This document shows positions 17,130 through 27,800 of a stretch of 63,623 bases of DNA, in pieces. The first letter of the stretch is position 1. The number at the start of each line of letters is the position of its first letter. Below the pieces are notes generated by a model. That model did not search any database, was not told the origin of the DNA, and was given only the letters and a program-made list of their open reading frames with translations. The stretch is from Oscillospiraceae bacterium (GTDB taxonomy: Bacteria; Bacillota; Clostridia; Oscillospirales; Ruminococcaceae): contig WRKM01000020.1 in assembly GCA_009778065.1 (NCBI GenBank), positions 1 through 63,623 on the forward strand, given 5' to 3'. The translations under genes and the position numbers were made by a program.

Positions 17130-18590
17130 TTATTTTTTTATTTTAAATTTAACTACGAAAAATGATAGAACTGCCGCGAGCAGTAATACCGCTCCCACCA
17201 CAAGGTAAACGACAAAGCCGCTTTCGTTTTTATCCGAAGAGATAACGGGTACTATGGTGGGTTCTTGCGGTTCTGTCGTCTCGGACGGAATTTTATCACT
17301 TGGATTAGCCGACGTCGTGATTTCCGTCACGGGTTCTGTTTCAGTCACCGTACTTGAATCCGTTGGGGGCGGGTTTTCTTCCTGCTCGCTCACGGGCGGA
17401 GGACTTGTTTCCGCTTGAGCCGGTTCAGTCGGTGGGTTAGTTGTTGTTTGGGTTGGCACGCTCGGTGAAGTTGTGGTTGTTTGGGTCGGTGCAGACGGAA
17501 CAGTCGTTGTTATCGATGTACTCACATGCGGTTCATTGACAGCCTCTTGTTGTCCGAAGTACTGTCTTAATTCCGCTCTGTCGCCCCTATGGTCAAACGA
17601 CAGCGCGAGCGGTGATATATCGAAGTGCTTTATAATGCTCGGCTTATAGTTATATTCGCCGTATTGATAAAAACCTCTCATATCCCATGTAGGGTCAGCA
17701 TAAACCCATCGGCTCTCATCTTCATACCAAAAAGCCACCCATTCGTGTATGAGGGTTTTATCGGCTAACAGTTCATAAGGCACGCCCTCTGCGGGGGATA
17801 TTACGCCGCCTTTTATATTTAAAACTTTTAACCCCGCCGCCTCAAGCAATGCGCCATATGTATTGGCGATACCTATACAAACGCTTCTTCCGCGCTTCAG
17901 GGTGTTTGAAACTGAAATAGTTTCTTCGTCAACCTCATTATCTCGTGCGTCTCGGTCATATACTATATTATCTGCGACCCATATGCTTAAAGCGCGTGCT
18001 TTTTGATAATCACCGTCAATCCCCGCTGTTACCTGCGATACTATTTCAAGAAGATTTTCACGAGTTTCTTTTATTTCGCGGGGGTCAAGCGAGCCGCTTA
18101 CATAGTTTTCGCTGACCGTAAGCGAGGCTGTAAAATAATGCTCAAGAGCCGCCGCCGTTCTCGCGGAAAGCCCGTTATCACCAAAAAACCAACCCGTACC
18201 GGGGGTATACTCGACGCGATATGCCATGGCGTTCCCATCCTCGAAGGAAATCACGGCATAAGCGTTTTTCTCGCTCGGTGTCCCGCTGAAGCTTGCGCTA
18301 AAGCTCCCGTCTGAGTTTATGGCGAACTCGCTCCTGATATTTCGGAGATTCTGAGAGCTTATGAAAAACCCCGTGACGACACAGTCCTTGAAATACCCGC
18401 GGGCATGAATAGTGTTCCCGTCTGCCGTGAAACGGGCATAACGCTCGCTGTCAAAAGTCGTATCAAGCGTGTATACACGCCCCAAAGACGCCTGATAATC
18501 ATCGACGACAGGAATTTGCGCCGACGATGACGCCGTCATGATAAAAATACACAGAATCGTAAAAATGGATAAGCGTTTAAGTAATTTCAT
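17130..18590 (-). CDS. Secreted, membrane-anchored transglutaminase-like protein
   Basis: Signal peptide (MKLLKRLSIFTILCIFIMTA), about 170 residues of unknown fold, then a transglutaminase-like core with the Cys-His-Asp triad: GRSVCIGIANTYG (about 235), IHEWVAFWY (about 282), ADPTWDM (about 297). A Pro/Thr-rich spacer with TTTTSPSVPTQ repeats leads to a C-terminal membrane helix and basic tail (VYLVVGAVLLL...KFKIKK). This design puts the catalytic domain at the outer surface; the family includes proteases and cross-linking enzymes. The longer frame to 18626 is rejected because its TTG start overlaps the -10 box. Confidence 0.85.
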   Translation of the reverse strand: MKLLKRLSIFTILCIFIMTASSSAQIPVVDDYQASLGRVYTLDTTFDSERYARFTADGNTIHARGYFKDCVVTGFFISSQNLRNIRSEFAINSDGSFSASFSGTPSEKNAYAVISFEDGNAMAYRVEYTPGTGWFFGDNGLSARTAAALEHYFTASLTVSENYVSGSLDPREIKETRENLLEIVSQVTAGIDGDYQKARALSIWVADNIVYDRDARDNEVDEETISVSNTLKRGRSVCIGIANTYGALLEAAGLKVLNIKGGVISPAEGVPYELLADKTLIHEWVAFWYEDESRWVYADPTWDMRGFYQYGEYNYKPSIIKHFDISPLALSFDHRGDRAELRQYFGQQEAVNEPHVSTSITTTVPSAPTQTTTTSPSVPTQTTTNPPTEPAQAETSPPPVSEQEENPPPTDSSTVTETEPVTEITTSANPSDKIPSETTEPQEPTIVPVISSDKNESGFVVYLVVGAVLLLAAVLSFFVVKFKIKK

Positions 18591-18617
18591 AATCATAAAA
18601 TTTATCAACCCTATGCA

Positions 18618-18646
18618 AGTATACAATATTTCGCGTAAAATGTCAA
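18618..18646 (-). promoter_or_regulatory. Sigma-A promoter of the transglutaminase-CofE pair
   Basis: Leftward TTGACA (18646-18641), 17-base spacer, TATACT (18623-18618). The leader to the ATG at 18590 would be only about 20 bases. Confidence 0.8.
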
Positions 18647-18739
18647 TTATTTTATGCTTGTATTTTTTAGCAATACGGTAAAATTAATGTCAGTATCCAT
18701 TTTAATTTAATATATAACAACATAAGATTAACAATTTTA

Positions 18740-18768
18740 TTGACTACCATATAAATATATGATATAAT
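18740..18768 (+). promoter_or_regulatory. Sigma-A promoter of the dCMP deaminase-ricT operon
   Basis: TTGACT (18740-18745), 17-base spacer, TATAAT (18763-18768), about 30 bases upstream of the first gene's start. Confidence 0.85.
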
Positions 18769-18804
18769 CTTAATAAATGTATCTGACAAAGCGAGGTATC
18801 AGTC

Positions 18805-19293
18805 ATGAGAAGACGCGATAAAATCAATTATTATCTCGATATAGCCGAAACAGTGAGCGAACGCGGCACATGTATGAGACGAAATTACGGTGCGATTATT
18901 GTTAAAAATGACGAAATAATCTCTACCGGCTTTAACGGTGCGCCGCGCGGACGTGCAAATTGCTGTGATTTGGGTACTTGTGTCCGCGAAAAGCTCAATG
19001 TGCCTACCGGTCAGCGGTACGAGCTTTGCCGCTCGGTACACGCGGAGGCGAACTGCATTATTTCCGCGCCGCGTTCGGAAATGATGAGTTCAACAATTTA
19101 CTTAGCCTGTAAAAACCCTCAGACAGGCGAGCTTTTGACTGATGCGGAACCCTGTTCCATGTGCAAAAGGCTGATAATAAACGCCGGGATAAACATGGTT
19201 ATTATACGGCTCACAAGGGATGAATTCCGCACTATTAATGTCGAAAAGTGGATTGAAAGCGATGACAGCTTAACCGGAACTGACGGTTACTGA
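18805..19293 (+). CDS. Deoxycytidylate deaminase
   Basis: A zinc-dependent dCMP deaminase (162 residues) that makes dUMP for thymidylate synthesis. The zinc/catalytic motif is SVHAEANCI (about residues 77-85) with PCSMCKR, and an additional zinc-type cluster is suggested by NCCDLGTCVRE...CRSVHAE. The substrate loop GFNGAPRG is conserved. It is similar to ComEB/deaminases of Bacillota. It is the first gene of an operon with darA, holB and ricT. Confidence 0.94.
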   Translation: MRRRDKINYYLDIAETVSERGTCMRRNYGAIIVKNDEIISTGFNGAPRGRANCCDLGTCVREKLNVPTGQRYELCRSVHAEANCIISAPRSEMMSSTIYLACKNPQTGELLTDAEPCSMCKRLIINAGINMVIIRLTRDEFRTINVEKWIESDDSLTGTDGY

Positions 19294-19340
19294 AAAATTC
19301 GTTTGTGAGCGGTTATTTTTACGAGAGGGGACTTAGCTAT

Positions 19341-19664
19341 ATGAAACTGATATATGCCATAGTTAATAACGATGATTCACATCCTGTATCGAACGCCTTA
19401 ACCAAAAAAGGCTTTTCTGTGACAAAATTAGCCTCTACAGGCGGATTTTTGATGTCGGGGAACACTACGTTTTTGGTTTGTTCCGCCGATGAGAATGTCG
19501 ATGAGATAATCGAAATTATTAAAGACCATTCGCGTAAACGCAAACAGTTTGTACCCTCGGCGGCTTCTTACGGTGCAGACAGTTACACGGGATTTCCCGT
19601 GGAGGTCAGCGTGGGCGGTGCTACGGTATTCGTTACCGATATTGAGCGATTCGAGAAGGTGTGA
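19341..19664 (+). CDS. darA: PII-like cyclic-di-AMP receptor
   Basis: 107 residues starting MKLIYAIVNNDDSHPVSNALTKKGFSVTKLASTGGFLMSGNTTFLV, the characteristic YaaQ/DarA sequence including the TGGFL(x)SGN(x)T loop that contacts c-di-AMP in characterised homologues. The start is the ATG behind GAGAGGGG rather than the upstream ATG at 19305. The gene's stop overlaps the start region of holB, as in the conserved yaaQ-holB-yaaT order of Bacillota. It acts as a cytosolic trimeric sensor whose downstream targets are poorly known. Confidence 0.93.
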   Translation: MKLIYAIVNNDDSHPVSNALTKKGFSVTKLASTGGFLMSGNTTFLVCSADENVDEIIEIIKDHSRKRKQFVPSAASYGADSYTGFPVEVSVGGATVFVTDIERFEKV

Positions 19665-19666
19665 CG

Positions 19667-20491
19667 ATGAGTGTATCGGACGAAAAAGCGATAAAGAGGA
19701 TTAAAGGATTTATCTCATCGGGCAAAATACCTCACGCACTCTGCTTTACGGCTTCATCGGGAATCGCAGACGAGCTTGCCTTTTATACGGCGCGGGTGTT
19801 TCTGTGCGGTAAGGGAGACTTTCCCTGCGAAATATGCTCTGCCTGTAAAAAAGTACAGAGCAGGTCTCATCCCGACTTAATAAACGTGAGGGAGTTTACG
19901 GACGCCGAGAATCCGGGAAAGGTAAGCAGTTACAGGGTTGCCGAGTTGAGAGAGATTGTGGCGGATTCGATAACCCGCCCGAATGACGGTGATTTAAAGG
20001 TTTATATTTTTAAAGATGCGGATACAATGTCAGCGGCGTGTCAAAACGCACTCCTTAAATTCACCGAAGAGCCTCCCGATTATGTCCGAATCATATTCAC
20101 GGCACATTCTCGTGATTCGTTTCTCGATACGATAAAATCCCGCTTAGTTTTCATAGACGCTATGGACGATGGAGACGAGCCTTTGTCCGCAGAAGCGGAG
20201 GAGCTTCAAAATACAGCGCGTGAGTTTATACACGCCTTATCAGAAAGCAGCGAGTACAGAGCGGCGGCGGTTTTATCTAAAATAAAAACACGTGACGAAT
20301 TAAGCCGTATATCGGAGTACATATCCGAAGAACTCAGAAAAGCAATGCTCAGCTCGGTCTTCCCGCTGAAAAATGCGGCGAAGGCACAAAAGTTTCTGCT
20401 TGACTTCACCGAGAATTTAAGGTTTAACCCCAACATAACGCTTGCCTGCACGTATATTACGGCGGGAATTTGCGAAGAATTAAAAATATAA
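19667..20491 (+). CDS. holB: DNA polymerase III delta' subunit
   Basis: The clamp-loader delta' subunit; start taken at ATG 19667 behind AAGGTG (the GTG at 19661 overlaps the darA stop). The AAA+-like domain has a Cys-rich zinc module (CGKGDFPCEICSACKK), HPDL, YRVAELREIV, ADTMSAACQNALLKFTEEPP and a degenerate Walker A, as expected for delta', which does not hydrolyse ATP. The C-terminal part is short and diverged. Gene order darA-holB-ricT is conserved in Bacillota. Confidence 0.92.
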   Translation: MSVSDEKAIKRIKGFISSGKIPHALCFTASSGIADELAFYTARVFLCGKGDFPCEICSACKKVQSRSHPDLINVREFTDAENPGKVSSYRVAELREIVADSITRPNDGDLKVYIFKDADTMSAACQNALLKFTEEPPDYVRIIFTAHSRDSFLDTIKSRLVFIDAMDDGDEPLSAEAEELQNTAREFIHALSESSEYRAAAVLSKIKTRDELSRISEYISEELRKAMLSSVFPLKNAAKAQKFLLDFTENLRFNPNITLACTYITAGICEELKI

Positions 20492-20504
20492 AAGAGGATT
20501 TCAA

Positions 20505-21371
20505 ATGGCTGAAATAGTAGGCGTAAGATTTAAAAACGTAGGCAAGGTATATTATTTTTCACCGGGTTCGTTAAAAATACCTGTCGGAGAAAATGTTATT
20601 GTCGAAACCGCACACGGAATAGAATACGGTGAAGTGGTAATCGCCAATAAGAATGTACCCGATGAAGAAATAGTCGGGACACTTAAAGGTATAATGCGTG
20701 TCGCGACCCGAAAAGACGCGCAGACACTCGAAGCCAATAAGAAAAAAGAGGCTGAGATTCTCCATGTATTCACAAAAAAAATTGCAGAGCATAAACTTTC
20801 AATGAAGCCCATAGGTATAGACTGTACTTTTGACGGGAGTAAAATTTTGTTCTATTTTACTGCCGAAAGCCGCGTGGACTTCCGCGAGCTTGTTAAAGAC
20901 CTTGCTTCGGTTTATCGCACACGTATCGAACTACGGCAAATCGGAGTACGCGATGAGGCGAAAATGCTCGGCGGTCTCGGTGTCTGCGGACGGGGACTCT
21001 GTTGTTCGAGTTTTCTCGGAGAATTTCAGCCCGTTTCAATAAAAATGGCGAAGGAACAATCGTTATCCCTAAATCCCACTAAGATTTCAGGTACCTGCGG
21101 ACGCCTGATGTGCTGCCTTAAATACGAGCAGGACACTTATGAAGAGCTTCTTAAAATCACGCCTAACGTGGGAGCTTATGTTGAGTGCGGCGAGGGAAGA
21201 GGGTTTGTAGAAGAATCTAATCTGCTGACGGGAAAACTGAAAATAAAACTCGATAAAAATAAAGACGCCCCTGCTGTTACCGTTGACAGAACGGAAATAA
21301 AGGTCATTCGCGATGCACAAATACGCCTCGAACGGGATGAAATAAACGCACTTAAAGGCTTGGAAGATTAG
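20505..21371 (+). CDS. ricT: PSP1-domain regulatory iron-sulfur protein RicT (YaaT)
   Basis: A 288-residue PSP1-family protein. The core VRDEAKMLGGLGVCGRGLCCSSFLGEFQPVSIKMAKEQSLSLNP...GTCGRLMCCLKYEQ contains paired CxxxxCC motifs typical of RicT, which in Bacillus joins RicA and RicF in a complex that carries [4Fe-4S] clusters and helps RNase Y mature mRNAs. It is the last protein gene of the operon; the tRNA promoter begins about 60 bases later. No convincing terminator was seen between them. Confidence 0.93.
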   Translation: MAEIVGVRFKNVGKVYYFSPGSLKIPVGENVIVETAHGIEYGEVVIANKNVPDEEIVGTLKGIMRVATRKDAQTLEANKKKEAEILHVFTKKIAEHKLSMKPIGIDCTFDGSKILFYFTAESRVDFRELVKDLASVYRTRIELRQIGVRDEAKMLGGLGVCGRGLCCSSFLGEFQPVSIKMAKEQSLSLNPTKISGTCGRLMCCLKYEQDTYEELLKITPNVGAYVECGEGRGFVEESNLLTGKLKIKLDKNKDAPAVTVDRTEIKVIRDAQIRLERDEINALKGLED

Positions 21372-21429
21372 TTTTTAACGGGTTTGTTTAATATTTTATT
21401 TATTTTTCGCTCGTTTTTGCAAAAAATCG

Positions 21430-21458
21430 TTGACAATTTAACCCAAACATGATATAAT
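21430..21458 (+). promoter_or_regulatory. Promoter of the tRNA cluster
   Basis: Perfect TTGACA (21430-21435) and TATAAT (21453-21458) with a 17-base spacer, 17 bases before tRNA-Gly. Confidence 0.9.
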
Positions 21459-21475
21459 GTATTAGCTAAGATTCC

Positions 21476-21546
21476 GCGGGTGTAGTTCAGTGGTAGAATC
21501 CCAGCCTTCCAAGCTGGTTGTGTGGGTTCGATTCCCATCACCCGCT
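21476..21546 (+). tRNA. tRNA-Gly (anticodon UCC)
   Basis: A 71-nt cloverleaf: acceptor GCGGGTG/CACCCGC, D arm with TTCAGTGGTAGAA, anticodon loop CTTCCAA, T loop GTTCGATTC, discriminator T. CCA is not encoded. Confidence 0.96.
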
Positions 21547-21550
21547 GACG

Positions 21551-21584
21551 GACAATTGATAATTGACAATGAACAATTGACAAT
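21551..21584. repeat. Inverted-repeat spacer, left arm
   Basis: This AT-rich segment between tRNA-Gly and tRNA-Arg consists of ATTGACAAT-type units. An 18-base part is the reverse complement of 21749-21766 between tRNA-Arg and tRNA-His, and a shorter part matches 21644-21656. In the transcript the arms could pair around tRNA-Arg. Confidence 0.7.
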
Positions 21585-21663
21585 GCCGTAAAATTTACAA
21601 CGTATGGTATGCAATTGACAAGGGCAGTTATCAATAGTTCTTTATTGTCAATTGTGCTTTTTT

Positions 21664-21737
<74 letters not shown>

Positions 21738-21740
21738 TGA

Positions 21741-21767
21741 AATTGTTCATTGTCAATTGTTCATTGT
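21741..21767. repeat. Inverted-repeat spacer, right arm
   Basis: ATTGTTCATTGTCAATTG-type sequence between tRNA-Arg and tRNA-His, complementary to the spacer at 21551-21584. Confidence 0.7.
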
Positions 21768-21774
21768 TCGTCAA

Positions 21775-21848
21775 GGTGGGTATAGCGTAGATGGTAGCGC
21801 GTCAGATTGTGGCTCTGAAGGTCGTGGGTTCGAGTCCCACTATCCACC
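21775..21848 (+). tRNA. tRNA-His (anticodon GUG)
   Basis: Cloverleaf with the His-specific extra G-1 (21775) opposite C73 (21848). Acceptor GTGGGTA/TATCCAC, anticodon loop TTGTGGC, T loop GTTCGAGTC. Confidence 0.96.
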
Positions 21849-21854
21849 CGAATT

Positions 21855-21889
21855 AAAAAAGGTGAGAACCGTAAGTTTTCACCTTTTTT
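21855..21889 (+). terminator. Terminator of the tRNA cluster, shared with the opposing gene
   Basis: 14-bp stem (AAAAAAGGTGAGAA / TTTTCACCTTTTTT, one G-U pair), 7-base loop, ending in a T run. The A-run on the other side allows it to work for the converging glucan synthase gene too. Confidence 0.85.
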
Positions 21890-21893
21890 CATT

Positions 21894-24800
21894 TTATCCC
21901 TCGTCTCCTCCGAACACCTCTTTTAACAGCCAAAAATACCATCCCGCACTACCTGTATAAAGGCTCCAGCCGCCTCTGCCGTATGCCTGCGGATTACTGT
22001 ATATATCCGCCGCCATATAATACGGCTCGGTTTTGTATTCACCGCCTCTGTCAAACGGCGCAAGCATACGGGAAAGTGTTTCCGCTTTCTCTTTTTTCCC
22101 CGCCCGATTTAAAGCGAGTGCAAGCCAAATCGCCGCATGGGTGTATTGTCCGCCGTTTTCACGTACACCTTCGGGATAGCTCTCGACATAACCCGGCTCC
22201 TGCCATGACTTACCCCTCGAAAATGGCGGAGTGAACAGTTTTATAATCTTGTGTCTGAAGTCGCACAGTTGTTCCTCCGCGCTAATCAGCGCGGTATTCT
22301 TACGTTCCTCGTTCGGTAGTTCCGCGAGCGTTGCGAAAGCCTGCGGAAGCAGGTCTATTTTGCAAAAATCGTTTTTCGCGCTACCCATTTCGCGTCCGTT
22401 ATCATAAAACGCCCTAAGATAGTATTCACCGTCCCATGCGAATGTTTCGAGAGCCGAAATAAGCCCTTCCCGTCTGCGTCCAAGCTCAGCGGCATATTCT
22501 GTGTCACCCATCATAACAGCTGTCTGCGCGAACATTTTACAGAGCATTACATAAAACATCGACAGCCATACACTTTCGCCTCTGCCTTTCGACCCTACGT
22601 TATTATAACCGTCACACCAGTCGCCGCCGCCCATTAAAAGAAGCTCGTGTCCGCCCTTGGTATAACCCTTGTCCATTGCGCGTTTACAGTGCATATACAC
22701 GCTTTCTTTTAACTCGCTTATGCCCACCTCCGAATACCTTTCATGCTCATGCTCCCGTAAGGGTTCTCCTTCGGCATAAGGAATTTTTATGTCGAGAATA
22801 CTGTAATCCTCAGTTATCCTGACATATTCCGCACTCACAAAAGGAAGCCATAGTAAATCATCGGAATATAGTGTGCGAACCCCTTTGTTGTGTGTCTGCA
22901 TATCATGCCACCAGTGCAAAACATCACCTTCGGCAAACTGCGCCGCACAGGCGCGGAGTATCTGCCATTTGGATATTTCGGGGCGTAAATACACAGCACA
23001 AAGGCAATCCTGTAGTTGGTCGCGGTAGCCGTAAGCCCCGCTGTTCTGATAAAAACCCGTCCTCGCCCACATGCGAGCCCCTATGGTCTGCCACGGCAAC
23101 CAGTAACGATAAAGCGCGTCAAGCCTTTTGTCGCCTGTATTTATACACTTAGCCTCAATCAACGGAGCAGGGAACCGATATAATAACGCGCTTTTTATTG
23201 ACAGCGGGTTACTGAGATTTTTCGTAAAAGCGAGAATAAATTTAATCTTGTCCCTATGCTTCGGGGGGAGTTCGATTTTTATTATAACCGCACCGATTAT
23301 ATCGAACGCCGGGGTTGATTTTTTATTCTCCGGTTTTTCCCAATCACCCTCGAAAAAGTTCTGTCTGTCCGTAATAAAAACGCAGTCTCTGTCCGTATAC
23401 TGCAACATCGCGCCTTTAAACACCCCTGACGGGTTTTTGAAAACAAGCACGTTCTCACAGATTTCGGGCTTTAAGAGCCTTGTGTTTTCTCTTGTTACAC
23501 CGAGAACGGGTTCGGTGTAGTAAGCGATTTGAAAACTTTTCGCTTTTTTTGAACGATTTTCAAGTTCAAGGGTTATTTCCTTACCCATACCCTTTTCATA
23601 AACACTGACTGTTGTTTTGGCGTGTACGCCTTTAACGGCTCCGTGATACTCTGCCCTGTTGGGAGAAAAAATCACCTTGCTCCCGTCAATCAGGTCATAA
23701 AGTGCGTTATGCGTTTTCATAATAAGCATCTCGCCCTTATTGTCTGCCCGCAGGTCGTTACCCCACGGAGTGAGCTTGTTCTCGCGGCTGTTAAGAGCCC
23801 ATGTAAAGCCGAGGGCGCGGTCAGACACCAATGTGCCGAAACGGCTTGAAGCGAGTACGTTGCACCACGGCGGGCAATCCTCAGGGCTAATCTCTAAGAT
23901 AAAGCTGTCGTTTTCAAAACGGTTTTCACACTCTTCTTTTGTCGGCGGCTCAAGGGAGCCGCTCGGTTTTTCACAGTTCAATAGAGGTAAAAACACAGGT
24001 TCTTTTATTTTAATACGGCTTACAGGCGGCGCAAGCTCATCGGAGCGTTGTGTGTAGCAAGCCGCGGCGCGTAGCAAATTTAACAAATCAGGCTGTACGG
24101 CATTTTTTATTATGATGAAAATATCCGAACCCGTTTCGCGTTTTAACCGTTCAGAGAGATTTCTTTGCGCCTCGTTCTCGCACAGTATGACTAAATCGAA
24201 CTCAATACCGCAAAGCGACAATGCCTTTTTCATTTCCGAAACCCCGTCCGCTCCGCTCATATTACTTTTATAAAAATCGAATAGTACTATGGGATAATCT
24301 CCCGATATTCCGAGCCGCCAAAGTGCGGACAGGTCGAGACTGTTTTTCATAACCGCATTTTTGTTAATTCTCGGCGAATAAATAATATGTGGTAAAATCC
24401 GTGCGGCGAATCTGCCGTACATTGTTTCACGCACTAAAGGAGATATGATTTCCTCGCTCGGCGCGGACGCTTCTCCTTTCCTCATGTCAGATACAAGAGC
24501 GACTACCTCTTTTACGTCCGCTCCGTAACATATAAACAGCTCCGCTTCCTTCCCCGAAAACGCATCAAGCGGAAAATCAGCCTTAATAAACACGCACGGA
24601 CACGGCACGAATGACATATCTGTTTTGCGTTCACGCGCTTTTTTAAGCGAGTCCGTTATTCCGCCGTTTCGCCCGATTATATCTTCGCGGTTAAATGAAA
24701 AGGTAAAATCCTCGCTCTTTCTGAATCCGACAGCCATAACGGTTTCCCTGTCGCCTTTACGCTCCTTTCGCTTTGCTATTATCAGCTTGTTTTCCTCATC

Positions 24801-27800
24801 ATATGTGAGCTTTAGGAATAAATCCATGAACGCGGGGTGTGCCGCAATATCCCGAATCCGCGCAAGCGCGGGTTCAAGATAAATCGCAAGCGTCAACTGC
24901 CTTTTCATACCCGATAGATTCTCAGCCGCGAAGCGGTGAATTTCCACCGCTTTGCAGGGGTGCAGATAGACCTGTTTTCCGAGTTGCAAATTTCGGCTAT
25001 TATAATAGTGTTCGGTGCTGTTTTGTAAAAATATGACGCTTTTTTCTGCTTGTGTGTTGCCTGAAGCGGCGGTTGCGTTTGATTCCGAGGTACGCGGAGT
25101 GTTTAAAAACGGCATGGTATGTTCGTTTTCAACAAACGCGAATAAAGTGCCGCGTGGATTATATAAATCCTCGGTTTTATAAAAAGCGCTCTTTTTATTA
25201 AACATAGTCATACTTATCCCCATATCAGATGTAAGAATTGTTAAAAGCCCGTTTGATAAGGGGTTTATGCGTATTTCCGCAGGACTGAACCGTGTCAGCT
25301 CGGTAGAGTTTATGCGATAAGATTGTTCCTCCTGCCATTCCGGAGTAGCTAAAACAGGTTCTCCCGCCATTATTTTCTCCTCCAATAATTCTTCTGCGCG
25401 TTTCATGTCGGGGTCGGAAAGGAAAAGCTTTTGCATCTTTCCTTCGTGCAGAGCATTAAGAACCCCGGCGAGCGACATTCCGACATGATGCGCCATATGA
25501 CTTTTTACGACTGCGTAGCCTGAACCCACGCGATGCTTTGTAAAATCAACAGCCTCATAAAAACTGTATTTCTTATGAGAGACGCCGAGTTTTTCGAGCC
25601 GCGCCAAGTTGTTATAGGAGCTTATCGGGTCGGTAGCTATTGACAAAAAACTCGAATACGGCGAAATCACACGCTCTTTATTAAGACCGCCTTTCAATCC
25701 CACGGTCTGAACTCCGTGTGCCTTATATTGGTAATTAAGAGACTCATCGAACGCATAGTATCCGCTTTCGGAGATGCCGAACGGCAGTCCTGTTTCCCGT
25801 CCGCGCTTCTGCTGACAGTGAAGCGAGAAGCGTAAGGCTTCATATTCCATACTACCCTCCTTAGAGCCGAGAAGTAATTCCGGCATATAATACTCAAACA
25901 TCGTACCCGTCCATGCTACAGGCGCGGCATAACGTCCGCTTCTCCCCATGACACGCCCTAAAGCACGCCAGTGTTTTTTGTCCGCTTGCCCCGTTGCTAT
26001 TGCATAATACGACAACATTCTCGCCTCGGACATAATGAGGTCGTAGTTGTGCCGTGAAAGCTCGCCGCTCTCCATGTCGAAGCCGATACTGAACAAATTC
26101 CGCGCTTTATTGAAAAACGGTTTTAAATCGGTTTCCCGCATTAATCTCTCTACCCGTTCGATTAAATCGTGGGCGGCGTCAGAGGCTTTAAGAGATTCTT
26201 TCAATGCGACCAAACAACAAACAAAATTTCCGCTGTCAACCGATGACACGAAAGGCGAAATGACCTTTAACTCTCCCGTTTCGTACCAGTTCATCAGATT
26301 TCCGTTCCATTTTTGCAATTTTTCAATCGTTTCAATAGTATCCGAAACACGTTTTTCAAATCCGCCATTATCTGTAAAGCCGAATTCTTTCGCCGCTATA
26401 CAGGAAAGCAGATACATACCTATGTTAGTAGGCGATGTTCGCGCCGAAACGCGGTAAACAGGGCTGTACTGAACATTATCGGGCGGTAGATAATTATGCT
26501 CTGCCGTTACGAAATCTTCATAAAATCTCCACATTTTTCGGGCGTTTTCCAAAAGCTCCCGACGCATTGTCTTCGTGATTTTCAGTTTAGCCGCGCCGCT
26601 CGTCCTGTCTATATAAATAGTTAAGGGTAAAGCCGAAAGTAAAATTACACTCAAGAGGAAAACAACTATATTATCATTTAAAAGTGCAAGAATTAACAAA
26701 ATCATCGAAACAATCGCCGAACTGAGCATGTGTGAAAAGCCCGTGCCGATTCCCTCAAGCGCGGAGGAGGTAGTCCAGTCGAGCAGATGCTTTTTTGTCA
26801 CAATCATGCGCCAAACGGTGCGAATAAGCGCGTCCGCACTTATTAGAGCATTTTTGACCGCAAACATTATTTCGAGCAGACACTGGCGAAGCAGTTGTTT
26901 TGTCTGAGATATTACAGGCGAATAAAATCTCCTGTAAAAAGCGAACCGCCGCCCTCTGACGACCGATGGAAAAAAGCCCATTAAAAAGGGCATGGTAATA
27001 GCCGACAACCCGACCAATACGGGAATATAGGGGCGTATTCCGTTCCCGCCTGTCTTTGCGAACGCCGAAGCAACAAAGCACAAAAATACAAACAGCGGTG
27101 TCACCGCCCGTCTCACGTTATCGAGGAGCTTCCACCTTGTCAGCGGGCTGAATCCCTTATCAAAGACATAACGAAAATTCTGTAAATCACCGCGGAGCCA
27201 ACGATGCTGCCGTTTAAAATACGCCGCCGAGGTGTCGGGGAATCCGTCGTTAAACTCCACGTCTCCCGTATAAATAACTCCCGTGCATCCGCCTTCAAGT
27301 ATGTCGTGAGAAAGAATACGTTCGTGTTTGAAACGCTCGTTACTTTGAGTATCACCGCAGTGTTCCAAAAACAAATCGACATTTATAAGACCTTTTCCCG
27401 TGAATATTCCCTCACCAAAGCAGTCCTGATACATATCGCCCGAAAAGCAGTCGTAGCTCGATGCACCCGCGCAGCCGCCATTGCCCGACATGGCGCGTGA
27501 AAAACCTGTTTTCAAATAGCTGTCGAGCGTAGTCGTAATGCGGGGTGCGATGATTCCCTTGTTTTTATGGAGCGGATGCAAAGCAATACTCACAAGCTCT
27601 GAAACGCTGTCCATAAGCGGAATGGTGTCATAATCCAAAGCCATTATATATTTAACGTCGTGTAGTGCCGCTCTGCTTCCGAAAATCTCTAATATACCGT
27701 TTTGCTTTTCATCGCCGAATTTCTCAGAACGTAAAAGTCGTGCCAGAGCGAGAATCGCGCCTCTCTTTCGCTCCTCACCCTGCCATACGCCTTGAGTTTT

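Noticed and set aside
19667-20491. Missing Walker A motif in the DNA polymerase III subunit as a sign of decay
   Set aside because: Delta' subunits normally have a degenerate, non-hydrolysing nucleotide site; the zinc module and other motifs are intact.
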